DNA of 64,000 bases from Nepenthes gracilis (lineage: Eukaryota; Streptophyta; Magnoliopsida; Caryophyllales; Nepenthaceae), in NCBI GenBank assembly GCA_033239525.1, contig BSYO01000016.1, positions 7,389,045 to 7,453,044 of the forward strand. The letters are read 5' to 3'. This document shows positions 1 to 11,293 of this stretch, piece by piece (positions within the stretch are counted from its first letter, which is position 1; each line of letters starts with the position of its first letter). A program made the position numbers and the translations under genes. The notes beneath the pieces were generated by a model, which ran no database searches, had not been told where the DNA came from, and saw nothing but the letters and a program-made list of their open reading frames with translations.

Positions 1-713
1 ATTTTGAGATTTAAATTATGATAATCATGATTTATTAGGGTTGTATAATCAAAATTAGGGTCCAAGAATATTAAAAATTAGGTTAGAAGGGTCAAAATGG
101 GTCCCGAATGGTGAAAACAAAACGTTTTCGTGCTACAGGCTCGATGTGTGCCTGACAAGCACCTGATGGCTGCTTGAAGCAAGGCGGGAGCGGAGTGTGT
201 TATGAGTAGGGTGCTCGATGGGCGCTCGAGCGCCCCATTGAGCACGATTTTGAGCAAGTGACCGCTCGACTGGTGCTCGACTGGCGCTCAAGTGCTAATT
301 ATGTGAAGCCTCACGTGCCTTCTTTCCCTTCGATTTTTAAAGGGATTTGGGCATTAGGGGAGAGCAGAGGAATGACAGCGGCTCAAGTGGGAGAAGAGAG
401 GAAGGAGAGGGAAGAGAAGAAAAGGAAAAAAAAATCTTCTGATTCGCTCCGATAAGAGTAAAAATAACAGTAGATTGAGCTCTGACAAATGTACTCCAGA
501 CATTATTTACTATTTTTACAGTGTTTTAATACCTCTGCTATTGTATTTATACTCTAAATGTATGTTTCTCCATGTTCTACATAAAAAAGCACGTTTCTGT
601 AAATTAATCTGACAGATTTTATGTTTACATGTAAATACTGCAATGTCTTGCTTCAATTTTGTATAAATGCATGTGTTTGGTATCCGTTTTATGTGTTGAA
701 TATTTATCAAAAC
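1..713 (+). mobile_element. LTR-A, left part (5' LTR of LARD-1, start outside window)
   Basis: Position 1 corresponds to about position 880 of LTR-C, so roughly 165 bases of this LTR should lie upstream of the window. Positions 120-300 are rich in CTCGAG/GCTCGA motifs (U3 island), 395-430 is a purine-rich leader, and 470-500 carries a decayed donor-like site (GACAAATGTACTCC). The LTR is interrupted at 713 by solo LTR-C and resumes at 3977, the AAAAC at 709-713 being the target duplication. Confidence 0.8.
709..713. repeat. Target duplication AAAAC, left (LTR-C)
   Basis: Perfect 5-bp match to 3972-3976; 5 bp is the usual Ty3/gypsy duplication length. Confidence 0.9.
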
Positions 714-1167
714 TGTGACGACTCGAGTTCCAAAATATGATAATTGGAAGGTAGATAAGTTAAAATAGATGAATTGTATTCAAAAGGTATGGGAGGAATG
801 GATTGGAAAGCTCAAAGAACCGAAACTTGTAAATCGGGAACCGAAATTATAAGCGGTGAAATGTTGATTCGTTGACAAGATTTGGGTTTTAAATTATGAT
901 AATCATGACTTATTGAGGTTATATAATAAAAAATAAGGTCCAAGGATGTGAAAAATTGGGTTAGAATGGTCAAAACGGGTCCCGAATGGCGAAAGAGCGA
1001 CGTAGGCTTGCTGCGGGCTTGCCGTGGGCTAGACCGGCGCCCTCCGCATGCTCGAGCCCTCCTATCAGGCGCAAAAACCAGCGGCGTACCTGAAGCCCTC
1101 TGCCCGCTGGCCGCTTGAGCACCGCTCGAGCGGCGAACTGCCCGAAGCCTTGCCGCCTGCTGACCGC

Positions 1168-1178
1168 TATATATAAAA
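1168..1178 (+). promoter_or_regulatory. TATA box of LTR-C
   Basis: TATATATAAAA follows a CTCGAG-rich GC island and precedes the AGGGTTTTAAAGAGAGAGAG leader, the position expected for the U3/R promoter. LTR-H has the decayed form CAATATATAG at 19901-19910. Confidence 0.65.
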
Positions 1179-1544
1179 GTGTGCCCTACTTTCTCCTCTT
1201 CATTTTTCGCGGTCCTAGGGTTTTAAAGAGAGAGAGAGGGCGACGAACAAGAGAGAGAAAGGAGGAGATCGAGGCCATGAAGTCCGAATCCGATTTTGAG
1301 CCCGTTAGAGAAATCGTAGAGCATATCGAGGCAAGTACATCTATACTATTTTTCTTCCATTTCTGTTGGTTTTTGTCCGATCCCCTTTGGGTATTTTTCC
1401 TCGATACCGAACCCTATGTATATCATTGCGATGCCCATAGTCTAATTGTGTATATATGTGAAAATCATCGTCCGATTCGTTGTTTACGTACTGTTATGCG
1501 CATCCGAAACCCTCACCCACGCGCGTGTATTGTTCATGCGCAAT

Positions 1545-1960
1545 CGGGTGGATTCCGGCCCTCAATATTTGGGGGTTTTGTATAAATTGAGACTAGAATA
1601 GCAATACCCACACCCTAGGTAAGTTATTTTGTCGATTGGGTACCCGATTTGATGGAATTTTATGAAATTCCGTTCGTGAAACCCTAACCCTGCGCCCGGG
1701 TGGTTTAGGGCTTCGATGTTTGGGGCTTCTGATTTATTTGGTACTAGATTATGATTATACATGACTTGGGTAAGTTGATTTACCGATTGGGTATCCGAAA
1801 TTGTGGAATTTAATGGAAATTCGTTCGCGAAGCCCTTAACCTACGACCGGACACCGTTTGACCTTCTATTTGGAGTTAAATGTATAAATTGATTTGGGAT
1901 TATAGTTACCCATGCCTTGGGTTCGATAAATTACATGTTGGATGTCCAAAATTCCGAGAA
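1545..1960 (+). repeat. Three degenerate tandem modules (~150 bp) in LTR-C leader
   Basis: Three successive copies carry the same word order: GGTGG/CGG, then a TTTGGGG-like block, ATTATGATTA or TAGTTACC, TTGGGTAAGTTGATTTAC, GATTGGGTATCCGAAAT, and CGTTCGCGAAGCCC. Modules begin near 1545, 1700 and 1850. The same triple arrangement sits at the homologous place in LTR-H, M, P and G. Confidence 0.7.
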
Positions 1961-2972
1961 TCAACCGATTCGTGCACGTGTGCACTGTTCACGTGCACTA
2001 TTCCTGTGCATTGTGCATGGGTACTACTCTTCCGAAAACTTCGGACGATATTGTGTAATACTTCCTTATTTAAATGCCGATTAAAGGATATGTGTTTGTA
2101 GAGAGAGGAAGAAAGGGGAGAGACCACCGTTCCGATCCGATCCGGATAAAATAATGGTAGACCGAGCTCAGGCAAGTGTACTTCGGATGTTGTTTTTCAC
2201 TATACCGATTTCTCGTGCTTTAAAACGGTTGAAAATGCTCTAAAATGTTGATGATGCATGTTTAAAGTACATGAAGCATGTTTCCTTCGATTACTCGGTT
2301 AGATTTGTGTTTACCCATATTTATTGCAAGATTTGGCTTCAATTTCGTGAATGAGCATGAAAATGGTGTTCAATTTCTCTTGAAAAGTATGTGATAAAAC
2401 CTTAGCTCAAAAATGTTGTATAGTTTGAGTAAATTGCATGATTTAATATATATTCATGGCATCTATGACATTAATTTTATGAAATATGTGCAGGTAAAAG
2501 ACCGATTTGAGTCCGAAGGTTTTGGCGAATCCCTATGTACGAAAATGAAGAGGTTTTGATGAGTTTTAACCATAGCTTCTATTATATGAAAGTTAATTGA
2601 CATCGAAATGAAGCTTCCCGTATAGTTTGTTTTCGAAAATATGTACGAACGTATACCAACAAAATTTCCATGTAAATTTAAAGAAGTGCTGAAATTGTGT
2701 TGTGAAAGTTTGATTTAGAAAATGGGATTTTCGATAAAGAGATGATTTCCATTAAAATTATTTTGGGACCCAAAACTGACTACAGTCCAGGTAAGTTCTT
2801 GGGTGATGCCTTAGAACTTACGGTGGTAATCGAGGATAGCTCTGTCCATGGAGCGATTCATGGTCCGCCCTGTCCTCAAGGGCGTTAAGCCAGGAGGAAC
2901 ATAGGCCGGCCTTCGGTGGTACACAGTACAAATATCCCTTGGGATGGGATATATATGACATGATATGCCTTG

Positions 2973-2995
2973 GATTGTGTTAACTGAACATAATC
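2973..2995 (+). other. Conserved LTR hairpin, copy in LTR-C
   Basis: GATTGTGT-N7-ACATAATC: an 8-bp stem with one G-T wobble, placed between the GGCCTTG block and the CTAGTAGGGTACACTGG block. Homologous hairpins are present in at least ten other LTRs of the window. Confidence 0.7.
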
Positions 2996-3971
2996 TATCA
3001 TCGATCATTCGTCCCTTCCGCTAGTAGGGTACACTGGCAGGGTCTGAAATTGTTAAAGTATGTCACAATAAGAGATGAAAATGTATTGTACAGTGAAAAG
3101 ATTATAATGAAACGTATACAGTGAAAAGATGACAGTGAACAGTATAGAGTATTGTTTTTAATTTTACCATGCATCAGTAAAGTTTATAGTTATTGTTTTA
3201 CAATCTATAGTGTAATAATTTATGAAGTTTGAGATTTAATATCGTTATAGTATGTCTTCACTTTGTAGATGATGTTTGATTAAACATTCTGATTCTACAT
3301 GGTTATATAATTGTTTTGGTATAACCGTTTTACAGTTCATATGCATGTACCTTGCTGGGTCTCGGCTCACTGTTTTAGTATTTTTTCCCCTCCAGAGAGA
3401 CAGTAGAGCTTTTACCTGATGAAAAAGAGTAATCAGAGAGAGAAGCTTTTTGAAGACTTTTGAGGACCACAGCACATTGGAGCTATTTTGGAGGAGCCTG
3501 CCGATGTAAAGACCTAGCCGCACATGATTTTTGTATACTAATCTTGTGATTATTGATGTCTTAGAACATGCCAATTTTGTATAGAAAGCTCATAATGTGT
3601 ATGATAGTAAAAGAGAAAATCCTATACTTCTGTAGGTTCTTAGTTTACTTCCGCTATATACTCTGGATTTACTGTGTAGGTCCTAGATAACATCTCGTTA
3701 TTAAACTGTTAGAGTAGTAAATGTTTTTATGGATTTGTGCCATGGATGGCACATGTGATCCTGTGAATATTTGTTGTAGAAATTGTGAATGATTGCTAGT
3801 TGCGTGCTTGTTATGGATAATTATACAGGATTGTATTTTTGGGTTTTCATCCAGTTACAAAGGAGATTCTGCCAAAATTTTTACAGAAGTCTTGCCTTAT
3901 ATTTAGACCGTTAATTGAGTTATCTGTTTGACGAAAGCTTTTGAGGAGAAAAAAAAATTTGTTCCGTCACA

Positions 3972-3976
3972 AAAAC
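3972..3976. repeat. Target duplication AAAAC, right (LTR-C)
   Basis: Matches 709-713 and directly follows the CACA end of LTR-C. Confidence 0.9.
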
Positions 3977-5568
3977 CCTAGATATGAAAATCGAGGATTT
4001 AATGTTTAAAATTCATAATTTTTGATATGTGACAGTTAATTTGTAAAAGAATACTGTTAATGTTATGATTTATAATTGAGAAATTTACATAGAACTGCAC
4101 TGTTAAGTTTCTGTGGATTTTTGGAGTATTTTGAAGGATTAATGGTGAAATCCTTACTGATTTCTGAAGCTTGATGAGTTATAAGCTAGGAAAACGAAAA
4201 GAAAACTATTTCGATTTCTGTCAATTAGGACCCAGGACTAATATACAACCAAGTGAGGTTCTCGGTATGCCTTAGGACATTATGGTGATAATCAAGGATA
4301 ACACTGTCCATGGAGTTACACGCGGTCCGCCCTTCCTCAGGGCATTAGTTTCAGAGGGTAGAACTACAGATGATCCACCATCCATCGGGAGGTATTTGTT
4401 CATCATTCACCGACCTTTGGGAGGTATTTGTATATAATCTCACTAGAAGGGATATCCCTGTACTGGTTACTGGCCTTGATTATGTGCATAACACAATCTA
4501 TCCTTAATTATTCATCCCCTCGGCTAGTAGGGTGCACTAGTTTGGTTCTTAGGATATTTAACTAGAGTTTTCTTATGAAAGCAAGTGAGATTTGGAACTG
4601 TTTTATGAAACTGTTGCCTATTAAAATCGAATCACCCTTTACTCGTGTTTCTCACGAACAGCTTCTGTTCTTCTGATCTAATATTAACATAGTTTTCTAT
4701 CCTAGCATGTTTATCTTATAACCTGAAAGCATGATTTATACTTCCCGAGACCTATTTATATGAAAATTATCCTTTTCTCATGATTATTGCACATATTTCT
4801 ACTTATCTGCACATATGTTTTGCATGAAAGCATAAATTACGATTTCTGAAGCCTGTTCACATTGAATTATGCTTTTCTCATGCCTTTTGTATATGTTCCT
4901 GTTCTCTGATAGTTTCTAGAACCTTCTGCATCTATGTTCTGCATGAAAGCATTATATTCTATATGTTTTAGTACCTTGCTGGGCTTCATCTCACTATTTT
5001 ACTATTTTTTTCCATCTAGATAAGGATATAGAGAAGATATTGGAGGATCACGCCTAGCTAGAGATTAACAAGAAAGATTCTGGAGCCATGGTGAAGCCTT
5101 GAAGTAATCCTGAAGATTTGCGAATTCTAGCATTTTGCATGTAAATGTATAAATGGTGGTCAAAATTATGTATTGATGGTTATTACACATTATGAATTCT
5201 ATTGGATTAGTATTTATGTTTCCGTAGGTTTAAATAGTTGCTTTTGTTATATATTTTATGGATTCTGTATAGGTCTTAGATGGCCTCTCTTATAAGTTTC
5301 TGATTTAGTAAATAGGATTATATTTGAACTATGGATGAAAATGGCAAATTGGTAGTTCAGTGTATGTATGTTGTAGGTTGAAATGTGGTATTCGAATAGT
5401 TGTGTGCTTGTACAGGTTATAATATATAGGTTGTATATTTGGGTTTCTATCCAATTTTAAATAGAACTTTATCAAAATTTCTACGAAATTTCTAATCTAA
5501 ACTTATAAATTTTATTTTGAATCTGTCTAATGGAGGGTCTTACAGGGCTTAGGATCCATTCCGTCACA
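3977..5568 (+). mobile_element. LTR-A, right part
   Basis: Continuation of LTR-A after the LTR-C insertion. It contains the GTCCATGGAGTTA..GGTCCGCCC block (4307-4332), the hairpin GATTATGT-N5-ACACAATC (4478-4498), the CTCGGCTAGTAGGGTGCAC block, the CCTTGCTGGGCTTCATCTCAC/polypyrimidine acceptor-like site (4974-5020), the GATGGC block, and the end CCATTCCGTCACA at 5568. Confidence 0.8.
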
Positions 5569-8500
5569 GTTTGAATTTTATACTTAAGTTTATAGTAATC
5601 TGATCTAAGGCCAACATGATTTAGGATAAAAATAGATCAAGGCTTAGTGATTAGACTAAATCAAAATAAGTTGAAGGATTGGATGGAACTGTTTTGAGTT
5701 CGGTTAGGATAAGAGTGGTTGAGTTAATCAACCTTAGGATTAATGATAAGTTGAGCTTGGGGTAACAAAGAAAGTAATCAAGGTTCTTGATTGTCCAGGC
5801 AAAGTTCAGCCGGCTGGGGAAGGGCAAGGTTGATAGTGGGTTTCTGAGTATAACACCTCATTTCTTGGGATATTTTTGGGAGTAATTGGTTTTAAAAGGG
5901 ACCATTCTCTTTATGTAACATTTGGGGATGGCTAGAAGATGAAGCCAGTTAATGATTACAAGGGAATAAGTTTATATATATTCCAAATTTCTAGAATACA
6001 ACCTAATGATGTTAATCCCTGAGGAGTAACCCTTGTTTGAAGGAATTACAAATTTTGATATCCGGTTTGGGTTTGTTAATAAATTAACTTTGATGGGCTA
6101 TTGAGATGACCTTGTTGGAGAAATTGTCCCACTAGAATCAATGATTTGACAAGAGTGATCTAAATTGTAATTTGGATCATAGGTTTTAAATTATCAGATG
6201 AAATGCAAAAGAAGTAATGGAACCAATGAGGTGTGTGCTAAGTATAGATGGCTTATCAGGCTATACCTGGAAAGTTATTAAGTGAATGTTAGAGGAAACT
6301 GTTGAAGAAAAAGATTTGCCTATCTTATTTTCTGATCGCCAAATAAAGTTACTGTTGAGGTTGTGCCGAGATCGGCAATGATCTTTAGGATTCGAATAGC
6401 ATCGATGAAGATATTTGATGAACTTTGAAAATGTGGTTAACTAAAGAATTAATGACTTGATGTTGGAAGTCTTTACAACTGAGATATTTGTGAGAAATGT
6501 GAAGTGTCACCGTGAACTGGTCCCGCTATTGGAATAGTGTGGTTATGAAAATATGAAAGGAAAATCCTTATGATTTTGCTTGAGGACTGATAGAACGGTA
6601 AGGTCCTTGGGTTTTAACCAGATGATTGCGAAAACTAAGTGGCCTGATTCGGGATAAATAAATTAACTTGACAATGCAATATTAAGTTACTAAATATTAA
6701 GATTTTAATAGTAATTAGAGACTATGCTGAAAATTTGAAATAATTGTCTTAGTAGTGCTTTTGTGCCGGTTAAAAATTTAAAATTTGTTGATTTTGCTTT
6801 TGTGATGTTAGTCTCTTCAGGATCTTTTTGGGTTATGTAGATCCTTTTAGAAATTGAGATGGTACTCGATGATACTTATGTAAATTGTCTCAAGAAAATA
6901 TAATACCCTGTAGAGGCACACTTCGGATTAATCAAATTAATTCAAATTGAGAATTTTGAGTAAGAAACAAGGTTAATTGAATTAAGAATAGGTATGGGAC
7001 TGCCTTTTCCTGAAGTCAGTAGGTGACTATTTGAGAATATATGTATCTGGAAGAAAGGACCAAGCCAAACTGTTTTAATGGATGGTTTGGAGGAAACTAA
7101 ATTAGAACTATTCTCTAAAAAATTATATAAAATTGGAAGAGTATCAGTTGAGCATCGTTGTGGATACTTTCAGACATCCAGAAAGTGGGATCGATTAATG
7201 AGTTGAGTAAGTTAATGTAGGTAGTAATGCCCTTAAGAAGGATTAGGTTCTTGTTATTCTACATCAATAGGTATTTACCCATGAGCAAAGTGGGGGAGGA
7301 GCTGTGGTTTAAATTATTTCACCCATAACTAAAATTTTGTGATGAGGTTCTTACCTTGAGGATTTATGGATAATACTTTTGGAAGATTTTATTGTCTTGT
7401 GAACCTAAACATTATAGGTTATGATAGGTGGATCTCGGTATGATTCGAAAGAGCTGAATGTTAGGATCAATTGTGGATATCGGAAGCCTCCATTTGAGAA
7501 ATTGCAGAATTGCTTTTCCATTGGTCAGAATCAGCAATTAGAAGTCTAGGTTTGAGAATTTGAAAGTATTGTTTTGAGAGATAGTTTTATCTGATAAATT
7601 AAGGATCAGAATGGTTATGTTGTGACTGAAGTTGGTCTTTGGATTTTAGGAACGGATCGAAATGCCTGAGAATTATGTAAGTGAATTTCAGTATTTTGAG
7701 AAAAATGAACATCAATATTGGTAGTGAAGGCTAAGGGTTTGTTGGCTTCATATGCTTTGGTGCTTTCAAGGACATGAGAAATGAAAATTATGGGTATGCT
7801 CAGTTGCTTGGAAAATAGAATACCACATTCCTATGTTGAGAAATAAAACTATGTTTGGAGTGTCTGGAGTATGGAATTTTGAGATGAGAAAAACCTTGGA
7901 GGGTTCGTGTTAGAACAACCCACTAATCATGATTATGGAGGACATGTTTAGGTTTAATCGATGGGTTTATCGGTATGCTAACAAGATTTGAAATTGGTCG
8001 ATATAGGAGTTTTGAAATCTTGACGTTGCTAATCGATAAATCTCATGATTTTAAGGTAATGATCTAGAACTGTACCGAATTTATGATGACTGTTATAGTT
8101 AAGACTTCTGTTCTATGGCGAATTGAGGATCTGTAAGAATTATTTTTGTGATATGGATATCTTAAAATCAATTTTGATCAAGGTTACTGCGTAAACTAGG
8201 TGTTCGAAACAGAATGTGTGTCTGATGAAAATGTCGATTTGAGGACATACCAACAAATAGATAAGAATGTAAAGGATCCCGCTCTTGAAGATTAACTGTG
8301 GCTCGAAATTTATATTGGGATTTTGATTGAGCTCAGTAAAGGAATTGTAATGCTAGGTTGTGATAGCAATGGTAAGTTGTAATCGAACCATTCAAAGCTA
8401 AAGGATCAATCAGAGTGCGCAGTGGAAGAGTAATGAACCTGTCTATGTATTAAGGTCTAAGGTAATGTTCAGATGAAATGCTCAATCTTGAGGATTAATA

Positions 8501-8767
8501 TGAAATGAAATAAGACTTTTTGCTTGTTCAAAGTTCAAAATTAAGTTAGAAAAGTGATTAATGAAATCATTTTGCCTTCAAACATAATGAATTTGGATAT
8601 GGAAAGGACGTGTCAAACAATGAGGATCAGGGCAATTATGATGTTTATGGTTTTTAGGATAACCAACGGATTTAGAAATGAATTAAAAACATTAAGAAAG
8701 TTCTTTGATTCTGGAAATTCAAGGATTGTTAAATTTTGAGGATGAAATTTTTGTAAGCGGGGAAGAT
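5569..8767 (+). mobile_element. LARD-1 interior, apparently non-coding
   Basis: About 3.2 kb of AT-rich sequence between LTR-A and the polypurine tract. Stops are dense in all frames and I see no zinc knuckle, protease triad, FIDD, RNase H or integrase motif. It is related to the LARD-2 interior: 7915-7990 aligns with the reverse complement of about 23185-23265 (words TATGGAGGACATGTT and CGGTATGCTAAC against TATGAAGATGTGTT-like and TGGTATGCCAAC). Two independent copies without pol, in opposite orientation, suggest a lineage that mobilised without its own proteins. Extreme decay of a pol-bearing interior remains possible. The primer site after 5568 is not recognisable. Confidence 0.6.
8729..8767 (+). 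other. Polypurine tract region of LARD-1
   Basis: TTTTGAGGATGAAATTTTTG is followed by TAAGCGGGGAAGA and then the LTR-B start. The same arrangement precedes LTR-K (32921-32959) and element O's 3' LTR (53394-53422), where chromodomain coding ends just before it. This is the plus-strand priming site and fixes element orientation. Confidence 0.75.
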
Positions 8768-8911
8768 TCTAAGATCCCGATCCCGGAATACAATAATTAT
8801 GGAGTAATTATGTAGGTGATAAATATGGTTAGGCTTAAGAATAGTGGAGAAAATGGGTACCGAAGTAGAAGGGAGAAAATAGGGCAAATAAGGACGGGCG
8901 CTCGATACTCG

Positions 8912-9083
8912 AGCACCATTTTGCCATGTACATGCTCGATGGCCGCCCGAGGTGAGGTGGGAGCGAAGTAGGGCTATGAGGGTAGTGCTCAAACCCAAGC
9001 GCCATTTTGCCTTGTACGTGCTTGCTGGCAGGTCGAGGTGAGGTGGGAGTGAGGTAGGGCTATGAGGGTAGCGCTCGAGCAAC
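8912..9083 (+). repeat. 86-bp tandem duplication in LTR-B U3
   Basis: Units 8912-8997 and 8998-9083, each running from AGCACC/AGCGCC ATTTTGCC through GAGGTGAGGTGGGAG and TAGGGCTATGAGGGTAG to the next GCTC. The duplication repeats the CTCGAG-type motifs upstream of the expected promoter. Confidence 0.8.
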
Positions 9084-9825
9084 ACTCGTGCTTGAGCACC
9101 AACCCAGGCACCCATTTGCGAGAATGAGTGCTCGAGGGCGGCACAACGGTCGCTCGGGTGAGTCATGTGACCCTCTTTTCCTTGTTTTAAAAGAGGAATT
9201 GAGGGGAGAGAGGGGCAGAACTGATCAAGCTGCACAAAGAGGAGAATGAGGGAGGAGAGAAAATAGAAAAGAGGAGGAAAAAATTCATCGATCCGATCCG
9301 AGTAAGAATAACGGTAGATCGAGCTAGGGTAAGTATACTTCGGACGTTATATATCATTTTTACAGTATTTGAATATCTCCATGTATCGTTTATGCTCTGA
9401 AAACCTTGTTCTGTAAGATTTGACATGAATAATGCATGATTCTTATGACTTTTGGACTGGATTTCCTGTTTATGTATGTATATTGTAACTGATAATTTTG
9501 ATTTTATGATTAGGCTCATGTTTTGCCTCTGTTTCATGTCCGGACAGTGTAGTGCAAACCCTAGCTCAAAAAATTGGGCGTTCTTGGTTTAAATGTATGG
9601 TTTTGTATGTGTATTTAGAATTATGGCATAGATTTCATGAATAAATATGTGTTTGGCGTTCGATTTAAGCCAGGAAGTTTTCGATGGAACCCTGGAACGA
9701 AAATTTGGAAAATCGTGTTGAAAACTTGGAATTTGTAAGATTTAAATGTTAATTGTTGCCCTGTAATGTTTGTCGAATGATTTGTATCTGAAAACTCTAT
9801 ACGAAATTTTGGACAAATGCATTGA

Positions 9826-9830
9826 ATTAA
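9826..9830. repeat. Target duplication ATTAA, left (LTR-D)
   Basis: Perfect match to 12009-12013. Confidence 0.88.
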
Positions 9831-9913
9831 TATAATGGCCCAAATCCTAAAATGTAGAAAGTCCTCGACATCGAGTCAATATAATTAAAGAGTCGAGGGA
9901 AATTGAGGGCTAT

Positions 9914-10203
9914 CCGGTCAATGCAAGTTGACCGAAAAATGTGATGAGAGTGGAAATCCGGTCAACTAGTGTTGACTGAAAAACGTGAAGAAATACGTAA
10001 TCCGGTCAACGTATGTTGATCGAAAAATGTAGAGGAAGACCTATCTGGTCAACGCTAGTTGACCGGAAGAAATGGCAAGAGGAAGGTAATCCGGTCAACT
10101 CCTGTTGATTGGAATTGTTAAAGGTAAGTAAAATCCGATAAACGCCAGTTGACCAGAATGTGTAGGAGGGAACAATTAAATCCGGTCAAGGCTAGTTGAC
10201 CGG
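9914..10203 (+). promoter_or_regulatory. Array of seven paired W-box palindromes in LTR-D U3
   Basis: Units start at 9914, 9958, 10002, 10045, 10091, 10135 and 10182, a spacing of 43-47 bp. The consensus is CCGGTCAAC-N4-GTTGACCGG: two inverted copies of TTGACC, the W-box core (TTGAC[C/T]) bound by WRKY factors. The palindrome cores are better kept than the A/G-rich linkers between them. The array ends about 125 bp before the TATA box, the position of an upstream enhancer. WRKY binding is inferred from the motif only. Confidence 0.7.
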
Positions 10204-10326
10204 AAATAATAAAGAAACCCTTATGAAAAGTAGAGTTAGAAATAACCATGCTTGATTAGGTAACCTACTCTAAAATACCCCCGAGAGGTTAACCTACCCT
10301 ACCTACTACCGTCAGACCCAAAATCC

Positions 10327-10334
10327 TATAAATA
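10327..10334 (+). promoter_or_regulatory. TATA box of LTR-D
   Basis: TATAAATA followed by GGAAGCGAGAGC. LTR-E has the same box (60494-60501) and LTR-K a matching one (33496-33503). Confidence 0.7.
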
Positions 10335-10673
10335 GGAAGCGAGAGCTTAAGGAAAGGGGTTAGGAAAAGGCTCTCGATAGAATTGTCTAGTGAGGTAAAA
10401 ACCAGAATTTCAAGCCAAAGTAAAGGAATTCAAGGCAAGGTACCCCCCTTGTTTTAAGTTCATGATTTAATACAAGTATGTCTGATTTTTTATGAACTTA
10501 TGTTACGGTTTGTAAGGTATTTGTTCTGATCGTTTGATTTAAGGAAGAATCTCTGTTAACCCCATGTTTAAAAGAAGCCCTATTATTCATGATGTCTGAT
10601 TTCTTTATGCATGAAGTATGGTTAATTACTGATCTGCATGAACTTCGATAATTGCATGTTTGAGTATAAGAAC

Positions 10674-10930
10674 TCCGGCTTTTAAGAAAAATAACTCCGG
10701 CCCTTGAGTAAAAGAACTTCTGCTTTTGAGGAAAACACCTCCGGCCATTGAGTAAAAGACCTCCGACTTTTAAGAAAAAGAACTCCAGCTTTTAAGAAAA
10801 TGACCTTCGGCTTTTAAGAAAATGAACTCTGGCTTTTGAGAAAAAGATCTCCGGCTTTTGAGAAAAATACCTCCGACTTTTGAGAAAAGACCTCCAGCTT
10901 TGACATTTTGATAAAAGACTTTCGGCTTTA
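10674..10930 (+). repeat. CTCCGGCTTTT minisatellite in LTR-D
   Basis: About a dozen degenerate units of 20-24 bp, of the form AACTCCGGCTTTTGAGAAAAA with CTCCGAC, CTTCGGC and CTCTGGC variants. It lies between the donor-like and acceptor-like sites. The same minisatellite is expanded to very different lengths in LTR-R, L, E and Q. Confidence 0.85.
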
Positions 10931-11273
10931 AGATGTTAAAGGAAAGGCTATACGGATTTCAATTGATGAAGTTAAGAATAAGACTATAAGAACAAGGAAA
11001 AATGTATGTAATCCGGAAACCAAGTGGAACTCTACGACTTCTGACTTTTGAACTATGATGGATGGCCGTTAAAAGATTTGAAATGAGAACCGAGTTTTCA
11101 TTAAACTTACTGTTAGAGATGGATAAAGAATATTGGAGTGACACTCGAGGACTGCCTCCTGGGCCACGGGGGGAGACTTTTGGCGACATAAGGCTTTCGG
11201 ACTATGGCCTCGTATGCCAGGTTAAAGGCATTACCTCCCGCCTCGAGCAGCATAATGAGAGGATACGGCTTTA

Positions 11274-11293
11274 GGTTGTGGGTAGCACACAAC
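11274..11293 (+). other. Conserved LTR hairpin, copy in LTR-D
   Basis: GTTGTG (11275-11280), then a GGTAGCA spacer, then CACAAC (11288-11293). It follows GGCATTACCTCCCGCC and precedes TTCGCTC..CCGGTCCCTAAAGATG, the counterpart of CTAGTAGGG in other LTRs. LTR-E has GGTTGTG..CACAACC at 61477-61498. Confidence 0.6.

Larger units (their letters stand above)
714..3971 (+). mobile_element. Solo LTR-C (3258 bp), Ty3/gypsy
   Basis: Starts TGTGACGACTCGAG and ends TTCCGTCACA, flanked by a perfect 5-bp duplication AAAAC (709-713 and 3972-3976), with LTR-A sequence on both sides. No interior or second LTR is present, so it is a solo LTR left by LTR-LTR recombination. In order it holds: a GC-rich U3 island (970-1160), TATA box (1168-1178), AGAGAG leader, a short leader reading MKSESDFEPVREIVEHIEA (from 1276), three degenerate tandem modules (about 1545-1960), a donor-like site (2169-2187), the conserved hairpin (2973-2995), an acceptor-like site (3351-3395) and the terminal inverted repeat. 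Sister copy: LTR-H. Confidence 0.93.
8768..9830 (+). mobile_element. LTR-B (3' LTR of LARD-1), left part
   Basis: Begins TCTAAGATCCCGATCCCGG, a mutated TGTGAGATCCC start, right after the polypurine tract. U3 carries CTCGAG-rich sequence with an 86-bp tandem duplication. Leader AGAGAGGGGCAGAAC; donor-like GGGTAAGTATACTTCGGACG at 9327-9346. Interrupted by solo LTR-D at 9831. Confidence 0.75.

Noticed and set aside
1115..1585. Open frame of 156 codons in LTR-C, and 20013-20321 in LTR-H
   Set aside because: They start in a shared leader and run through the module region. Beyond the first ~19 codons the two copies differ by substitutions and stops with no coding pattern, so I keep only the short leader reading as a finding.
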